Notes: a model not told the origin generated them from the letters alone. DNA of 64,000 nucleotides from Vibrio sp. Hep-1b-8 (GCF_006124995.1 NZ_QEWN01000113.1:25385-89384), one strand, 5' to 3'. Shown: positions 1-9,940, counted from the first letter of the stretch. Program-made: numbers and translations.

Positions 1-1905
1 GATGTTTTTTAAATGTCGCTCAACACCTGTGGCTATAGCACCGACTCCCAATGAAGCATAAGCGTATAAGTCACCTGGAAGGCCATCTGAGCCGACTTTT
101 TTAATTGTTTCATCAGAATAATAATCTAGCACTTCAAAATGGCGATAAACGGTAGCAACTTGTTCCTCAGTCAGTTTCGCTAACTCAACACTGGCTGTTT
201 TCGCTTCCTCTATAAGAGCATCAAGTTTACTTGTCTGCTCTTCATTAATCGGCTCTTTGGTCGGGACAACTACAATCTCCCCTTGCCGTACAGGGTTGTT
301 CAAGTGTGCGTTGTATTTTTTTAATAGTTTTTGAGTATCTTCGCTTGTATCTGAAGAGAAAAAGCTTGACCAAAAATCCTCTAGAGGTTGGGTTTGATCT
401 ACTTGGGTAAAACCAAGTTCAAATTCTGTCGCAACGTCAGAGACTGTTTTGATATTTACCACAGGGATGTCTTTTTCGACCAACCTTTCGTTATTAATTG
501 AGACTATCGACGTATCAACTAAACATCGCTCTGTGTAGTTATAGAAAGTGTTTAAAGGTTGATTAAATCGCTTGGGGCTCTCCGGTGGTATCTCGTAAAC
601 AGGCTCTTTTTCAATGCTTAGCGGTTGCTGTTTTTCTACATTCAGAGAATCCCCTACCGATAGAGACATCGGGTCGGCATCGTACTGTGGATTAAGTTCC
701 AACAACGCTTTTGGCGCTAGACCATACTGCTTGGCAATCTTCATCCACGTTTCTCGCATACCCGTTTCGAGATCAGTTTGAACAATATGCTTAACGGGCT
801 GAGGTTGGGGTTCGGCGGGTTTCTCTGATTCAGCTCGTTTAATGATGGGTTGTTTTGTTGCCTCAAGTAACTGAGGCACATCTAATTTCACCCCATGCTC
901 GTTCAACCACTCCTCGCTCAAATTATCCAGTTCATCACGGGTAATTTGTCTCTCTAAATAAACAAGATGTTGCCCCTCGACCACTTTGCCACCGAGTTTC
1001 CACAACACCAATATCGCGTTTTGGTTCTGGTTATAGCCTCTTTCGGGATCAAGGCGGTGATGCATTGAGTGAGTGGCATAAAAGCCCCAGTTTTTATCAC
1101 CGAGAATACGGTACTCTTGGATAAGTTTGTCGTTATGAAAGTGGTAGTAAAAACCGTGAGTGGGAAAGCCTAGCCGCTCGCCGAGCTGCACAGCGGGAAA
1201 AACGGGAATAAAGCCCTCTTGCGCTACGCCACTGCCTATCGGTCTGACTTTTACTGGCTGACGAGGCGAGAGACCTAACGACTTTGATGCCACTTCTCCG
1301 ACCAATTTTTTAGGCTCATCAAACGCGGTGAATAGGGTGTAGCGTGTCCCTTCTTTGATTTTGGTTTCACGCCAGCGCCCTAGTAACACTTCGTTTGTCG
1401 TTTGGGCTAAAACAAACGAACAACCAACATTGCGCTGAAAGGCATCAGCGGAGCACGCGATATCGAAATTGTACTCGTATTTTTCCTTTGGCGGCGCATC
1501 GGGATTATGAGTACGAACCGGCTCAGGGACGTAAGGGGGCATGGGAAGTGGCGGGTGTAGGCTTGTAGTGTGAGTGGTGCTTGATGCACTCCCACTCCCG
1601 CTCATCTGTGTGCGAGTTAATAGTGCCTTTTGTGCCAATGGGTCGAGGTTGTCGCGAACATGGGGATTTAACTCCCAATCTGAATGATCTAAGCCATCGC
1701 TCTCTTTTATCAACAGCGGAACTCGCGGAGAATCATTGAGTAGCAGAAAATGGCCTTGCTGTAATTGCTCAATAAATCGCTCATATCCCATGCCAGATGG
1801 GGTCACCTCTTTGAGTTCACTTTCAGACAAGGAGTCAAAACCCCCTTCCACTTGCTGAAATTCGTGCGCCATCAAATGGATAAGTTCAACGGTCTTATAC
1901 CCCAC
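1..1905 (-). CDS. MIX-like / LysM type VI secretion effector-like protein, 5' part only
   Basis: One frame stays open from about 1905 to the left edge, so about 635 N-terminal residues are visible and the C-terminus lies outside. After an N-terminal region comes a proline-rich linker (about residues 112-133). A segment around residues 230-280 holds FIPVFP, RLGFPTHGFYYHF and WGFYATHS, which resembles the MIX marker of type VI effectors (hydrophobic-R-x-G-hydrophobic-hydrophobic-Y core). A LysM-like peptidoglycan-binding module follows at about 373-421 (KIAKQYGL, ALLELNP, VGDSL). The end of the visible part turns hydrophobic (YAYASLGVGAIATGV). In MIX effectors the toxic domain is C-terminal and so would be off-window. 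I chose the GTG at 1905 because AGGG lies six bases upstream; an ATG at 1872 is the alternative. The family call is by motif resemblance only. Confidence 0.6.
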   Translation of the reverse strand, partial: MGYKTVELIHLMAHEFQQVEGGFDSLSESELKEVTPSGMGYERFIEQLQQGHFLLLNDSPRVPLLIKESDGLDHSDWELNPHVRDNLDPLAQKALLTRTQMSGSGSASSTTHTTSLHPPLPMPPYVPEPVRTHNPDAPPKEKYEYNFDIACSADAFQRNVGCSFVLAQTTNEVLLGRWRETKIKEGTRYTLFTAFDEPKKLVGEVASKSLGLSPRQPVKVRPIGSGVAQEGFIPVFPAVQLGERLGFPTHGFYYHFHNDKLIQEYRILGDKNWGFYATHSMHHRLDPERGYNQNQNAILVLWKLGGKVVEGQHLVYLERQITRDELDNLSEEWLNEHGVKLDVPQLLEATKQPIIKRAESEKPAEPQPQPVKHIVQTDLETGMRETWMKIAKQYGLAPKALLELNPQYDADPMSLSVGDSLNVEKQQPLSIEKEPVYEIPPESPKRFNQPLNTFYNYTERCLVDTSIVSINNERLVEKDIPVVNIKTVSDVATEFELGFTQVDQTQPLEDFWSSFFSSDTSEDTQKLLKKYNAHLNNPVRQGEIVVVPTKEPINEEQTSKLDALIEEAKTASVELAKLTEEQVATVYRHFEVLDYYSDETIKKVGSDGLPGDLYAYASLGVGAIATGVERHLKNI

Positions 1906-2240
1906 GTCATGCCCTATTGAATCGTTTATGAGTGGCTCAAAGGTTACCTAGCTTGCGCTTTTATATCTATAGTTTGGATATAAAATCAATTGAATAGATG
2001 TCACATGTGTCGCAATTAAACTTCCTTTGTATCAATACTTTATAAAAAATGACACGTACACTGCTCGGTTAATCTGTGCTACGTTTTTCATCATAAGAAT
2101 CATATCAACTTGTCGGGGCTTTTACGTTTCATTGGTAGTTGAGTCGGAAATTACCTTTATGATAACGCTTGCCTTTCTTTCCTCATATTGCACAATACCC
2201 GCCCTTAACCACTAAATTTGTCAACGCTAGTCCTGAAGTC
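1906..2240. other. Divergent intergenic region between the MIX/LysM gene and pabA
   Basis: This AT-rich stretch must hold the promoters of both divergent genes. The only structure I see is an inverted repeat, TTATATC-9 nt-GATATAA, at 1961-1983, about 56 bases upstream of the leftward start. An in-frame extension upstream of the pabA ATG exists, but homology of the protein begins at [10 protein letters not shown], so I treat that part as non-coding. I found no convincing -10/-35 pair. Confidence 0.5.
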
Positions 2241-2828
2241 ATGCTGCTGATTATCGATAATTACGACTCTTTTACTTACAACCTTTACCAGTACTTCTGT
2301 GAACTGGGTGCAGAGGTTAAAGTTGTGCGCAATGATGAAATCACCCTTGATGAAATTGAAGCCTTAGCCCCGACTCATTTGGTTATATCTCCAGGGCCTT
2401 GTACTCCCAATGAGGCGGGTATCTCTTTAGATGCGATCAAACACTTTTCAACCAAGCTACCGATTCTAGGTGTTTGCTTGGGGCATCAGGCGATTGCGCA
2501 AGTGTTTGGTGGTGAAGTTGTGCGAGCGCGTCAGGTGATGCATGGTAAAACCTCGCCAATTCGCCATAATGATCGCAGTGTCTTTGCTGGCTTGAATAAT
2601 CCGCTGACGGTCACTCGATACCATTCATTGGTGGTGAAAAACGGAACGTTACCTGACTGTTTTGAGCTGACCGCTTGGACCGAGTTCGAAGACGGTTCAA
2701 TGGATGAGATCATGGGTTACCAGCACAAGTCTTTACCGATTGATGCAGTTCAGTTTCACCCTGAGTCGATTAAAACGGAGCAGGGACACCAGATCTTGGC
2801 TAACTTTCTCGCTCGAAAACCGATTTAA
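2241..2828 (+). CDS. pabA: Aminodeoxychorismate/anthranilate synthase glutamine amidotransferase component
   Basis: This is a class I glutamine amidotransferase subunit (195 aa) that releases ammonia from glutamine for the chorismate-using partner in p-aminobenzoate (folate) synthesis. Visible motifs are the N-terminal [11 protein letters not shown], the oxyanion loop [11 protein letters not shown], the nucleophile elbow GVCLGHQ (Cys79) and the His173/Glu175 pair in FHPESI. The length is normal for PabA/TrpG. The start is ATG 2241; an open frame upstream encodes unrelated residues. PabA and TrpG are hard to separate by sequence. The neighbour astC and the absence of trp genes favour PabA, as in V. 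cholerae. Confidence 0.88.
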   Translation: MLLIIDNYDSFTYNLYQYFCELGAEVKVVRNDEITLDEIEALAPTHLVISPGPCTPNEAGISLDAIKHFSTKLPILGVCLGHQAIAQVFGGEVVRARQVMHGKTSPIRHNDRSVFAGLNNPLTVTRYHSLVVKNGTLPDCFELTAWTEFEDGSMDEIMGYQHKSLPIDAVQFHPESIKTEQGHQILANFLARKPI

Positions 2829-3229
2829 ACGCTCTATTTCTCTTTATCTTATCCAGACAAAGCCGGACTTAGATCACTTTTCTTAACATTTCTTTCATAT
2901 TTCCCATCGCGAATATTATGTGAAAAAGTATGCGTGATCTTTACCTCGCCTACGTTAGACCCCTTATCCGAACTATGATTAACCATAGCTTATCGCACCT
3001 ATAAGAATATATTGCTTCATAAAAGTCGCAGCGTGATGCATAAATACTCAGAGGTGATGAGTATTGGGCTCCGTATCGGGTGCTAAAAAGAATAAATCAC
3101 TATTGAAATGGTTAATTAAATGTAAATACAATGCCGTGATTGCTTAATGGCAAAACAATATCTTATTTCATTGATTGGAAGTAAGGACACCATATTCGCT
3201 ATGCATGCGGTATCTAGAGGGAATGTGCA
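2829..3229. other. Long intergenic region upstream of astC, with a hairpin and a possible ARG-box
   Basis: No gene is visible in these 400 bases. At 3043-3065 there is an 8-bp inverted repeat (AATACTCA-7 nt-TGAGTATT). Its left arm overlaps TGCATAAATACTCA (3037-3050), which partly matches the ArgR operator half-site pattern. Regulation by arginine would fit the downstream genes, but the match is weak and I assign it only tentatively. Confidence 0.35.
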
Positions 3230-4444
3230 ATGACTGAACAAAATAAAGTAGAACGCGGTTTGTTTGATGAGGTAATGGTACCTTGTTATAACCCAATGGA
3301 AATGATTCCAGTCAAAGGCGAGGGTGCTCGAGTTTGGGATCAGCAAGGCACAGAATATATCGACTTTGCGGGTGGTATTGCCGTGAGCTGCTTAGGTCAT
3401 TGTCACCCAGCGATGGTCAATGCACTGACTGATCAAGCTCAGAAGATTTGGCACTTAAGTAATGTTATGACTAATGAGCCAGCTCTGCGTTTAGCGAAAA
3501 AGCTAACAGAGGTGAGCTTTGCGGAAAAAGTATTCTTCGCGAACTCTGGCGCAGAAGCCAACGAAGCAGCTCTGAAGCTTGCCCGTCGTTACGCAGCAGA
3601 TAAGTTTGGTCCAGAAAAATCAGAAATTATCGCCTTCAAACAAGGCTTCCACGGTCGTACATTCTTTACGGTAACTGTGGGTGGTCAAGCGGCATACTCG
3701 GACGGTTTTGGTCCTAAACCAGGCGATGTTACACACCTACCATACAATGATGTAGAAGCTCTACGTGAGCATATCTCAGATCGTACGTGTGCAATCATGA
3801 TGGAGCCACTGCAAGGCGAAGGTGGCATCATCTCTCCAACCGATGAATTTGTTCAAACGGTTCGTGAATTGTGTGATAAACACAATGCTCTACTTATTTT
3901 CGATGAAGTACAAACAGGTAATGGCCGTACCGGTCATTTCTACGCATACCAAGGTCTAGGCGTAACGCCAGATATCCTGAGCACAGCGAAGTCACTTGGT
4001 GGCGGTTTCCCTATCGGCGCAATGCTAACGACGACAGAGCTAGCTCAACATCTGAAAGTGGGTACTCATGGTTCTACATATGGCGGTAACCCATTAGCGT
4101 GTGCCGTTGCTGAAGCCGTCGTGGATGTGGTGAGCGCACCAGAAACATTAGCGGGTGTTGCAGAGCGTGAAGTTTTGTTCCGTGAAGGACTAGCGAAACT
4201 GAACGACAAGTACAACATGTTCTCTGAAGTTCGTGGTAAAGGTCTGCTGCTTGGTGCAGCATTGAATGATGAGTGGCAAGGTCGAGCTCGTGACGTACTT
4301 GTTGCGGCGGGCAAAGAAGGTCTAATGGTGCTGGTAGCAGGAACAAACGTTGTTCGCTTCACCCCATCACTAGTCATCACTAAAGAAGAAATTGAAGAAG
4401 GTCTAGCAAGACTGGATAAAGCTCTAGCGACGCTAGTTAAATAA
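3230..4444 (+). CDS. astC: Acetylornithine/succinylornithine aminotransferase
   Basis: This is a class III PLP-dependent aminotransferase of 404 aa. It transfers the delta-amino group between N-acyl-ornithine and 2-oxoglutarate, in arginine synthesis (argD) and in arginine catabolism by the succinyl pathway (astC). Seen in the sequence are [19 protein letters not shown], the [12 protein letters not shown] segment and the PLP lysine Lys254 in [15 protein letters not shown]. The neighbours astA and astD point to a catabolic role, but Vibrio probably uses one enzyme for both pathways. The start is ATG 3230. It is separated from astA by a 105-bp gap holding a large hairpin. Confidence 0.9.
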   Translation: MTEQNKVERGLFDEVMVPCYNPMEMIPVKGEGARVWDQQGTEYIDFAGGIAVSCLGHCHPAMVNALTDQAQKIWHLSNVMTNEPALRLAKKLTEVSFAEKVFFANSGAEANEAALKLARRYAADKFGPEKSEIIAFKQGFHGRTFFTVTVGGQAAYSDGFGPKPGDVTHLPYNDVEALREHISDRTCAIMMEPLQGEGGIISPTDEFVQTVRELCDKHNALLIFDEVQTGNGRTGHFYAYQGLGVTPDILSTAKSLGGGFPIGAMLTTTELAQHLKVGTHGSTYGGNPLACAVAEAVVDVVSAPETLAGVAEREVLFREGLAKLNDKYNMFSEVRGKGLLLGAALNDEWQGRARDVLVAAGKEGLMVLVAGTNVVRFTPSLVITKEEIEEGLARLDKALATLVK

Positions 4445-4454
4445 GAATAAAAGC

Positions 4455-4515
4455 GTCGAGTTACGAGTAGCGAGATAGCGGTTTCTAGTCTCGTTACTCG
4501 CTACTTTTCGACTCG
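4455..4515. repeat. Imperfect inverted repeat (REP-like) between astC and astA
   Basis: The left arm at 4455-4475 contains ACGAGTAGCGAGA. The right arm at 4489-4515 contains TCTCGTTACTCGCTACT followed by CGACTCG. Transcribed, this would form a long imperfect hairpin that could tune astC versus downstream expression. The right arm contains the same CGCTACT heptamer that is tandemly repeated at 38266-38349, suggesting one family of dispersed intergenic elements. Confidence 0.6.
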
Positions 4516-4549
4516 AAACTTAAGTTACTTGCATCAGGAGGGAGTATCG

Positions 4550-5569
4550 ATGCTGGTTGTTCGCCCTATCGCAATGTCGGACTACGATGCGCTGCACACG
4601 TGCGCAGTGGAATCTGGTCACGGATTCACATCTCTACCAATTAACGAAGAACTGTTAAAAAACAGAATTACTCATTCAGAGTACAGCTTTACTAAGCCTG
4701 ACGTAACCTCACCGGGTGACGAAGGTTATCTAATGGTTGGCTTTGATAGTGAGACTGGCGAAGTTGCTGGTTGTACAGGTATCGAAGCGTCCATCGGTTG
4801 GGATGTTCCTTTTTACTCATACCATATTAGTACCATCGTTCACGCATCAGCTAAGCTAGGCGTAAACAACGTCGTGAAGCTGCTGACATTTGGTAACAAC
4901 TACACGGGTTGTAGCGAGATCTGTACTCTGTTCTTACGCCCAGACTTCCGTCGTGGTTTGAATGGTCGTTTAATGTCTAAATGTCGTTTTTTAATGATGG
5001 CTGAGCATCCACACCGTTTCTCGAAAACGGTATTTGCTGAAATGCGCGGCGTCTCAGATGCAGAAGGCAACTCACCATTCTGGCAATGGCTACAAGAACA
5101 TTTCTTCTCCATTGACTTCACAATGGCGGACTACCTTACAGGTATAGGTAAGAAAGGCTTTATCGCTGACCTAATGCCTAAACTACCAATCTATATCAAC
5201 TTGCTAAGTAAAGAAGCACAGGCAGTGATTGGTCAAGTACACGAAAATACTAAACCCGCTTTACGCTTATTAGAGAAAGAGGGCTTTACTTGCCGTAACT
5301 ACGTCGACATCTTCGATGGCGGCCCGACGGTAGAGTGTGATGTGCGCAATATTGAATCGGTGCGTCACTCTTTCCGAGCCAAAGTGACGATCGCGGAACA
5401 CTCAAGTTCTCAAGACTACTTAATCTCAAACACTTCGTTTGAAGATTTCCGCGCGACGGCAACGAAAGCCGCTTATGACCAAGCTTCAGAGACAGTTATT
5501 CTTTCTCCAGAAGTGGCGCACGCGCTGAGAGTTGGTGAAGGCGAATTCGTTCGCATGTTGGCTCAGTAA
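4550..5569 (+). CDS. astA: Arginine N-succinyltransferase
   Basis: AstA joins succinyl-CoA to the alpha-amino group of L-arginine, the first step of the arginine succinyltransferase (AST) pathway. The protein has 339 aa, close to the 344 of E. coli. Family-typical stretches are [11 protein letters not shown] at the start, the [10 protein letters not shown] core, [13 protein letters not shown] and [11 protein letters not shown] near the C-terminus. ATG 4550 is chosen because a very strong Shine-Dalgarno, AGGAGGGAG, precedes it at about five bases. An upstream in-frame start would place it inside that site. It lies 38 bp before astD, in a probable operon. Confidence 0.92.
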   Translation: MLVVRPIAMSDYDALHTCAVESGHGFTSLPINEELLKNRITHSEYSFTKPDVTSPGDEGYLMVGFDSETGEVAGCTGIEASIGWDVPFYSYHISTIVHASAKLGVNNVVKLLTFGNNYTGCSEICTLFLRPDFRRGLNGRLMSKCRFLMMAEHPHRFSKTVFAEMRGVSDAEGNSPFWQWLQEHFFSIDFTMADYLTGIGKKGFIADLMPKLPIYINLLSKEAQAVIGQVHENTKPALRLLEKEGFTCRNYVDIFDGGPTVECDVRNIESVRHSFRAKVTIAEHSSSQDYLISNTSFEDFRATATKAAYDQASETVILSPEVAHALRVGEGEFVRMLAQ

Positions 5570-5607
5570 TAGAGCCAGATATTACGCAGAATCTGAAGGA
5601 ACATATT

Positions 5608-7065
5608 ATGACACATTGGATTGCCGGAGAGTGGGTAGCAGGTCTGGGTGAGTCAATGAACTCAACCAGCCCTTACAACAATGAAGTAATCTGGCAGGGC
5701 GAGAGTGCAACGCCAGAGCAAGTTGAACAGGCGGTTTCTGCCGCGCGTAATGCATTTGTTGGCTGGAAAAAACTAAGTTTTGAAGAACGTGAAGCCTTCG
5801 TACTCGCTTTTGCCGAAAAGGTAAAAGAGAACAGCGAAGAAATCGCGCAGATTATCGCGAAAGAAACGGGTAAACCAATTTGGGAAACTCGTACTGAAGC
5901 AGCAGCAATGGCTGGCAAGATCGCAATTTCGATCCGTGCTTATCATGAGCGTACTGGCAAAGCACAGCGTGAAGCTGCGGGTAACCAAATTGTTTTGCGT
6001 CACCGTCCACTAGGCGTGATGGCTGTGTTTGGTCCATACAACTTCCCAGGTCATCTTCCAAATGGTCACATCGTGCCTGCATTGCTTGCAGGTAATACAG
6101 TTGTATTCAAACCTTCTGAGCAGACGCCATTTACGGGTGAATTTGCCATGAAGCTGTGGGATCAGGTTGGCTTGCCAAAAGGTGTCATCAACCTTGTCCA
6201 AGGTGCGAAAGAGACAGGTATCGCTCTAGCCAGTTCTAAAGGGCTAGATGGCGTTCTCTTTACGGGCAGTGCCAATACTGGTCACATCCTTCACCGTCAG
6301 TTCGCAGGTCAGCCGGGCAAAATGCTGGCTCTAGAGATGGGGGGTAACAACCCTATGGTTATCTCTGAAAATTACGGTGATCTGGACGCAACGGTTTATA
6401 CCATTATTCAATCTGCATTCATTAGTGCTGGCCAGCGTTGTACATGTGCTCGTCGCCTATATGTTCCTGTTGGTGAGAAGGGTGATCTATTGGTCAATAA
6501 GCTTGTACAAGCGACCAATAAGATTCGCGTCGATCAGCCATTCGCAGAACCTGCACCATTCATGGGGCCGCAGATTTCTAAAGCAGCGGCAGACTTTATC
6601 CTTGCTGCACAGGCAAACTTGCAAACACTGGGTGGTGTCAGTTTGGTTGAAGCGAAAGCGGGTGAAGCCGCCTTTGTTACTCCGGGTATTATTGACGTTA
6701 CTGCGATTGCAGAGCTACCTGATGAAGAGTACTTTGGCCCTCTGCTACAGGTCGTACGCTACCAAGGTCTTGAAAAAGCGGTTGAACTTGCCAACGACAC
6801 ACGCTTTGGGTTATCTGCTGGCCTAGTCTCGACAGACGATAGCGAGTGGAACTACTTTGTTGACCATATTCGAGCAGGCATCGTTAACCGTAACCGTCAG
6901 CTCACTGGAGCAAGTGGTGATGCACCGTTCGGTGGCCCAGGCGCTTCTGGCAACCTAAGGCCAAGTGCTTACTATGCAGCGGATTACTGTGCGTACCCAA
7001 TGGCTTCGATGGAAGGTGGCGAGACACTTCTTCCTGAAACATTAAGCCCAGGTGTTGAACTGTAG
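5608..7065 (+). CDS. astD: N-succinylglutamate 5-semialdehyde dehydrogenase
   Basis: AstD oxidises N-succinylglutamate semialdehyde to N-succinylglutamate with NAD+, the fourth AST step. The 485-aa protein shows the aldehyde dehydrogenase hallmarks: [27 protein letters not shown], the cofactor loop FTGSANTG, the general-base glutamate in LEMGGNNPM and the catalytic cysteine in GQRCTCARR. Start ATG 5608 has AAGGA upstream. astB and astE, needed to complete the pathway, are not in this window. A clear terminator at 7097-7123 closes the transcript. Confidence 0.92.
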   Translation: MTHWIAGEWVAGLGESMNSTSPYNNEVIWQGESATPEQVEQAVSAARNAFVGWKKLSFEEREAFVLAFAEKVKENSEEIAQIIAKETGKPIWETRTEAAAMAGKIAISIRAYHERTGKAQREAAGNQIVLRHRPLGVMAVFGPYNFPGHLPNGHIVPALLAGNTVVFKPSEQTPFTGEFAMKLWDQVGLPKGVINLVQGAKETGIALASSKGLDGVLFTGSANTGHILHRQFAGQPGKMLALEMGGNNPMVISENYGDLDATVYTIIQSAFISAGQRCTCARRLYVPVGEKGDLLVNKLVQATNKIRVDQPFAEPAPFMGPQISKAAADFILAAQANLQTLGGVSLVEAKAGEAAFVTPGIIDVTAIAELPDEEYFGPLLQVVRYQGLEKAVELANDTRFGLSAGLVSTDDSEWNYFVDHIRAGIVNRNRQLTGASGDAPFGGPGASGNLRPSAYYAADYCAYPMASMEGGETLLPETLSPGVEL

Positions 7066-7096
7066 AGCGTGAAGTTCGATTAGATATTTCCCTTTT

Positions 7097-7123
7097 TGCC
7101 TCCCTGAGCCAGGAGGCATTTTT
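7097..7123 (+). terminator. Rho-independent terminator after astD
   Basis: Stem TGCCTCC/GGAGGCA with an eight-base loop is followed by a T-run. It separates astD from the DUF1338 gene, so that gene depends on read-through or on a promoter in the 32 bases that follow. Confidence 0.75.
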
Positions 7124-7155
7124 GAACGTAAACAACCCCTATACAAGGAGGCGTT

Positions 7156-7947
7156 ATGACGCCAGATGTTTTATTCCAGCAGTTATGGAATGACTATATT
7201 CAACGCTTGTGTCCCTCTGCTGAAAAAGTACACCAACTTCTGCAAGAAGACGAAGCATTGATCAATGACCATATTGCATTACGTACTTTCAACGTTGAGC
7301 CGTTAGGTATCGCGACTCTAGCACAACCTTTTCTAGATGCTGGCTACAAGCCGTGTGGCGATTACGTTTTTGAAAGCAAAAAGCTCGCGGCGAAACATTT
7401 TGAACATCCCGATCCAAAACAGCCAAAAGTATTTATCAGTGAACTAAAAGTTGATGAGTGTTCTAGTGAACTTCAAGCGATTGTTACCAAGCTAGTCGAG
7501 CAAGTAGACACCGATAAGCTAAAAGGTCATGAGTTCTTGTATGGTGGCCGACTATGGGATATTAGTCATGCGGATTACCAGACGCTGGCTAAAGAAAGCG
7601 AATACGCGGCTTGGTTAGCGGCACATGGCTACGGAGCAAACCACTTTACCGTAAGTGTGAACCAGCTAAATGCTTTTGATGAAGTGAAAGGTGTGAATGA
7701 TCATCTGCGCTCTGCCGGCTTTACTATCAATGAGTTTGGTGGCGAAGTAAAAGGCACGCCAGAAGTGTTGCTTGAGCAATCTTCAACGATGGCTGATAAA
7801 GTGCCGGTTCAGTTTACTGAAGGCAGTGAAATCATCCCTGGAGGCTTCTACGAGTTCGCTAAACGTTACCCAATGTCTAATGGCGAGCTTTACCCAGGAT
7901 TTGTGGCAGCGTCTGCTGACAAGATCTTCGAAAGCACTAACGGGTAA
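7156..7947 (+). CDS. DUF1338 / HglS-like metalloenzyme (2-oxoacid dioxygenase family)
   Basis: A 263-aa protein of the DUF1338 family. Characterised relatives (HglS/YdcJ type) are non-haem iron enzymes that act on 2-oxoadipate in lysine catabolism. A likely His-His-Glu metal triad is visible: His39 in NDHIALRTF, His163 in GANHFTVSV and Glu233 in GGFYEFAKR. The Shine-Dalgarno AGGAGG is excellent, four bases before ATG 7156. It follows the ast genes as in other Vibrio, so it may act on a product of arginine or lysine breakdown. The real substrate cannot be read from the sequence. Confidence 0.8.
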   Translation: MTPDVLFQQLWNDYIQRLCPSAEKVHQLLQEDEALINDHIALRTFNVEPLGIATLAQPFLDAGYKPCGDYVFESKKLAAKHFEHPDPKQPKVFISELKVDECSSELQAIVTKLVEQVDTDKLKGHEFLYGGRLWDISHADYQTLAKESEYAAWLAAHGYGANHFTVSVNQLNAFDEVKGVNDHLRSAGFTINEFGGEVKGTPEVLLEQSSTMADKVPVQFTEGSEIIPGGFYEFAKRYPMSNGELYPGFVAASADKIFESTNG

Positions 7948-7948
7948 A

Positions 7949-8050
7949 GAGCAGAAGCGAGAGTCGAGACCGGACTTCGTCCTGCGAGCATTTAGAACGG
8001 GCTGCGCCCTTCGAGAACAATGTGTTCCGAGATGGGGCTTCGAAAGATAG
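7949..8050. repeat. Cluster of mini-hairpin intergenic repeats
   Basis: Two tandem modules of about 27 bp are visible, each a short GC hairpin followed by a CGAG tag: CGGACTTCGTCCTGCGAG and CGGGCTGCGCCCTTCGAG, then a degenerate GTTCCGAG/GGGCTTCGA part. The same modules occur at 23890-23975, so this is a dispersed family and not coding sequence, although an open frame crosses it. Confidence 0.7.
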
Positions 8051-8140
8051 TGGCGGGTAGAAGTTGATAACAGCTTTGTGGTTAAAGGTGTTGACGAAAC
8101 TAGTCCTCAATAAGCCATAATTTTCTCGATTCTCGAAAAC

Positions 8141-8175
8141 AAAAAGCCACCAATGTTTCCATTGGTGGCTTTTAT
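8141..8175. terminator. Bidirectional terminator between the DUF1338 gene and crp
   Basis: A perfect 10-bp stem (GCCACCAATG/CATTGGTGGC) with loop TTTC is flanked by A5 on the left and T4 on the right. It can therefore end transcripts coming from both convergent genes. Confidence 0.85.
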
Positions 8176-8195
8176 AATTTAGTGCTTAATCGAAA

Positions 8196-8828
8196 TTAAC
8201 GAGTACCGTAAACAACGATTGTTTTACCGTGTGCAGAAATTAGGTTCTGCTCTTCAAGCATCTTCAAGATACGGCCAACTGTTTCGCGAGAACAGCCAAC
8301 GATTTGACCAATCTCTTGGCGAGTGATCTTGATTTGCATGCCATCTGGGTGAGTCATTGCATCAGGTTGCTTCGCTAGGTTTAGTAGCGTTTGAGCAATA
8401 CGACCCGTTACGTCTAGGAATGCTAGGTCGCCCACTTTTTGGCTCGTCACTTGTAGACGACTTGCCATCTGCGCTGAAAGGCGCATTAAGATATCTGGGT
8501 TCACTTGGATAAGCTGACGGAACTTCTTGAATGAGATTTCCGCAACTTCACAAGGAGATTTTGCTCGAACCCATGCGGTACGCTCTTGGTCTTCTTCGAA
8601 TAGACCAAGTTCACCGATGAAGTCACCTTGGTTTAGGTAAGAAAGGATCATCTCCTTACCTTCTTCGTCTTTGATAAGAACCGCAACAGAACCTTTAACA
8701 ATGTAGTACAAAGTTTCCGCTTTCTCGCCCGCGTGAATTAGCGTGCTTTTTGAAGGGTACTTATGAATATGACAATGTGAAAGGAACCACTCTAATGTTG
8801 GGTCGGTTTGAGGTTTACCTAGAACCAT
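8196..8828 (-). CDS. crp: cAMP receptor protein (catabolite regulator)
   Basis: This is the global cAMP-responsive transcription factor, 210 aa as in E. coli. The N-terminal beta-roll binds cAMP; Glu73 in IGELGLF and Arg83-Thr84 in QERTAW are the contact residues. A long dimer helix follows, then the helix-turn-helix [20 protein letters not shown] and the conserved tail [14 protein letters not shown]. In Vibrio it controls carbon use, motility and competence. A candidate CRP site at 9022-9037 lies about 195 bp upstream, consistent with autoregulation. Confidence 0.97.
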   Translation of the reverse strand: MVLGKPQTDPTLEWFLSHCHIHKYPSKSTLIHAGEKAETLYYIVKGSVAVLIKDEEGKEMILSYLNQGDFIGELGLFEEDQERTAWVRAKSPCEVAEISFKKFRQLIQVNPDILMRLSAQMASRLQVTSQKVGDLAFLDVTGRIAQTLLNLAKQPDAMTHPDGMQIKITRQEIGQIVGCSRETVGRILKMLEEQNLISAHGKTIVVYGTR

Positions 8829-9021
8829 AATATCTCACTTCCTCTGCAGGGTACGCTTGCCGCTTTCCATGTTTAAGCTAAGCCTTAATTAAGACCTACT
8901 AGGATAAGAGCACTTTATAAATGCTGCAAGCCAACTTATGTGTCGGTTACAAATAGTATCCTTTTTCTGGCATGATTTCTTGATTTTAATCGGGTACAAC
9001 AGGCTTTTTGGTACGCAAAAC

Positions 9022-9037
9022 TGTGCACATGATCACG
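9022..9037 (-). promoter_or_regulatory. Candidate CRP binding site upstream of crp
   Basis: TGTGC-N6-TCACG matches the TGTGA-N6-TCACA consensus at 8 of 10 core positions. It lies in the 242-bp gap between the prkB stop and the crp start, where crp autoregulation is known in enterobacteria. The site is assigned from sequence only. Confidence 0.4.
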
Positions 9038-9070
9038 GTATGAAAAGTAATCGTGTTCTAGTTGTGAGCC

Positions 9071-9940
9071 TTAACCGATTTTGCCCGTTTCTATCAATTG
9101 TTGCAGGATAGGGCGAACAATTAATTCCATCGCAAAACTCATTTTTCCGCCTGGTACAACAATGGTGTTGTGGCGAGACATAAACGAACCATCAATCATA
9201 GCCAGTAGGTATGGGAAATCGACATTCTTGATACCACGAAGTCGAATGACGACGAAACTTTCGTCCAAACTCGGTATCCCTTTCGCATTTAAAGGGTTTG
9301 ATGTATCAACGGTCGGAACGCGCTGAAAGTTGATATGAGTTCGGGAAAACTGTGGAGTAATATAGTTTAGATAGTCGTCCATTGAACGTACTATTGAGTC
9401 CATGACGGCTTCACGAGAATGACCGCGATCGCGAGTATCACGAACAAACTTTTGAATCCATTCTAAGTTGACGATCGGCACCATGCCTATCAGAAAGTCG
9501 ACATGTTGTGCGACGTTAACGTCACCATCTACCACCCCCCCGTGTAGCCCTTCATAAAAGAGTACATTGGAGTTTTCTGGTAGGTCTTGCCAAGGCGTAA
9601 AAGTACCGGGCATCTGGTTATAAGGTACTGCCTCGTCAAACGTATGGAGGTAGCGACGTACCTGACCATTACCTTCGTGTCCGTATTTACGGAAAAACTC
9701 GGCTAGGCCACCAAAGTCGTTCGCTTGTGGGCCAAAGTAACTGATGTGACGGCCTTGCTCGCGAGCCTTACGGATTTCGACATCCATTTCAGGGCGAGTA
9801 AAGCGGTGGAAGCTATCCCCTTCGACCCACGCGGCTTTAACGTTCATCATATTGAACATTTTGCGGAAGGCTTCCGAGGTAGTCGTTGTGCCAGCGCCAG
9901 ATGAACCAGTCACGGCAATAATAGGGTGTTTAGCGGACAT
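9071..9940 (-). CDS. prkB: Phosphoribulokinase-like kinase PrkB
   Basis: A 289-aa P-loop kinase of the phosphoribulokinase/uridine kinase superfamily. Visible are the Walker A GSSGAGTTTT at the N-terminus, EGDSFHRFTRPEMD, and YEGLHGG. No RuBisCO genes are nearby, and the cellular substrate of this gammaproteobacterial family is not settled, so phosphoribulokinase is a family name here. I chose the ATG at 9940 (MSAKHPIIAV) with AAGG upstream over a longer frame, which gives exactly the E. coli PrkB length. It precedes crp, as in V. cholerae. Confidence 0.85.
   Translation of the reverse strand: MSAKHPIIAVTGSSGAGTTTTSEAFRKMFNMMNVKAAWVEGDSFHRFTRPEMDVEIRKAREQGRHISYFGPQANDFGGLAEFFRKYGHEGNGQVRRYLHTFDEAVPYNQMPGTFTPWQDLPENSNVLFYEGLHGGVVDGDVNVAQHVDFLIGMVPIVNLEWIQKFVRDTRDRGHSREAVMDSIVRSMDDYLNYITPQFSRTHINFQRVPTVDTSNPLNAKGIPSLDESFVVIRLRGIKNVDFPYLLAMIDGSFMSRHNTIVVPGGKMSFAMELIVRPILQQLIETGKIG

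Noticed and set aside
6377..6826. A 149-residue frame inside astD in another frame
   Set aside because: astD is intact and conserved across the whole stretch; the other frame has no family features.
7772..8050. A 92-residue frame crossing the end of the DUF1338 gene
   Set aside because: Its second half is made of dispersed mini-hairpin repeats and its first half is a shadow of the DUF1338 gene.
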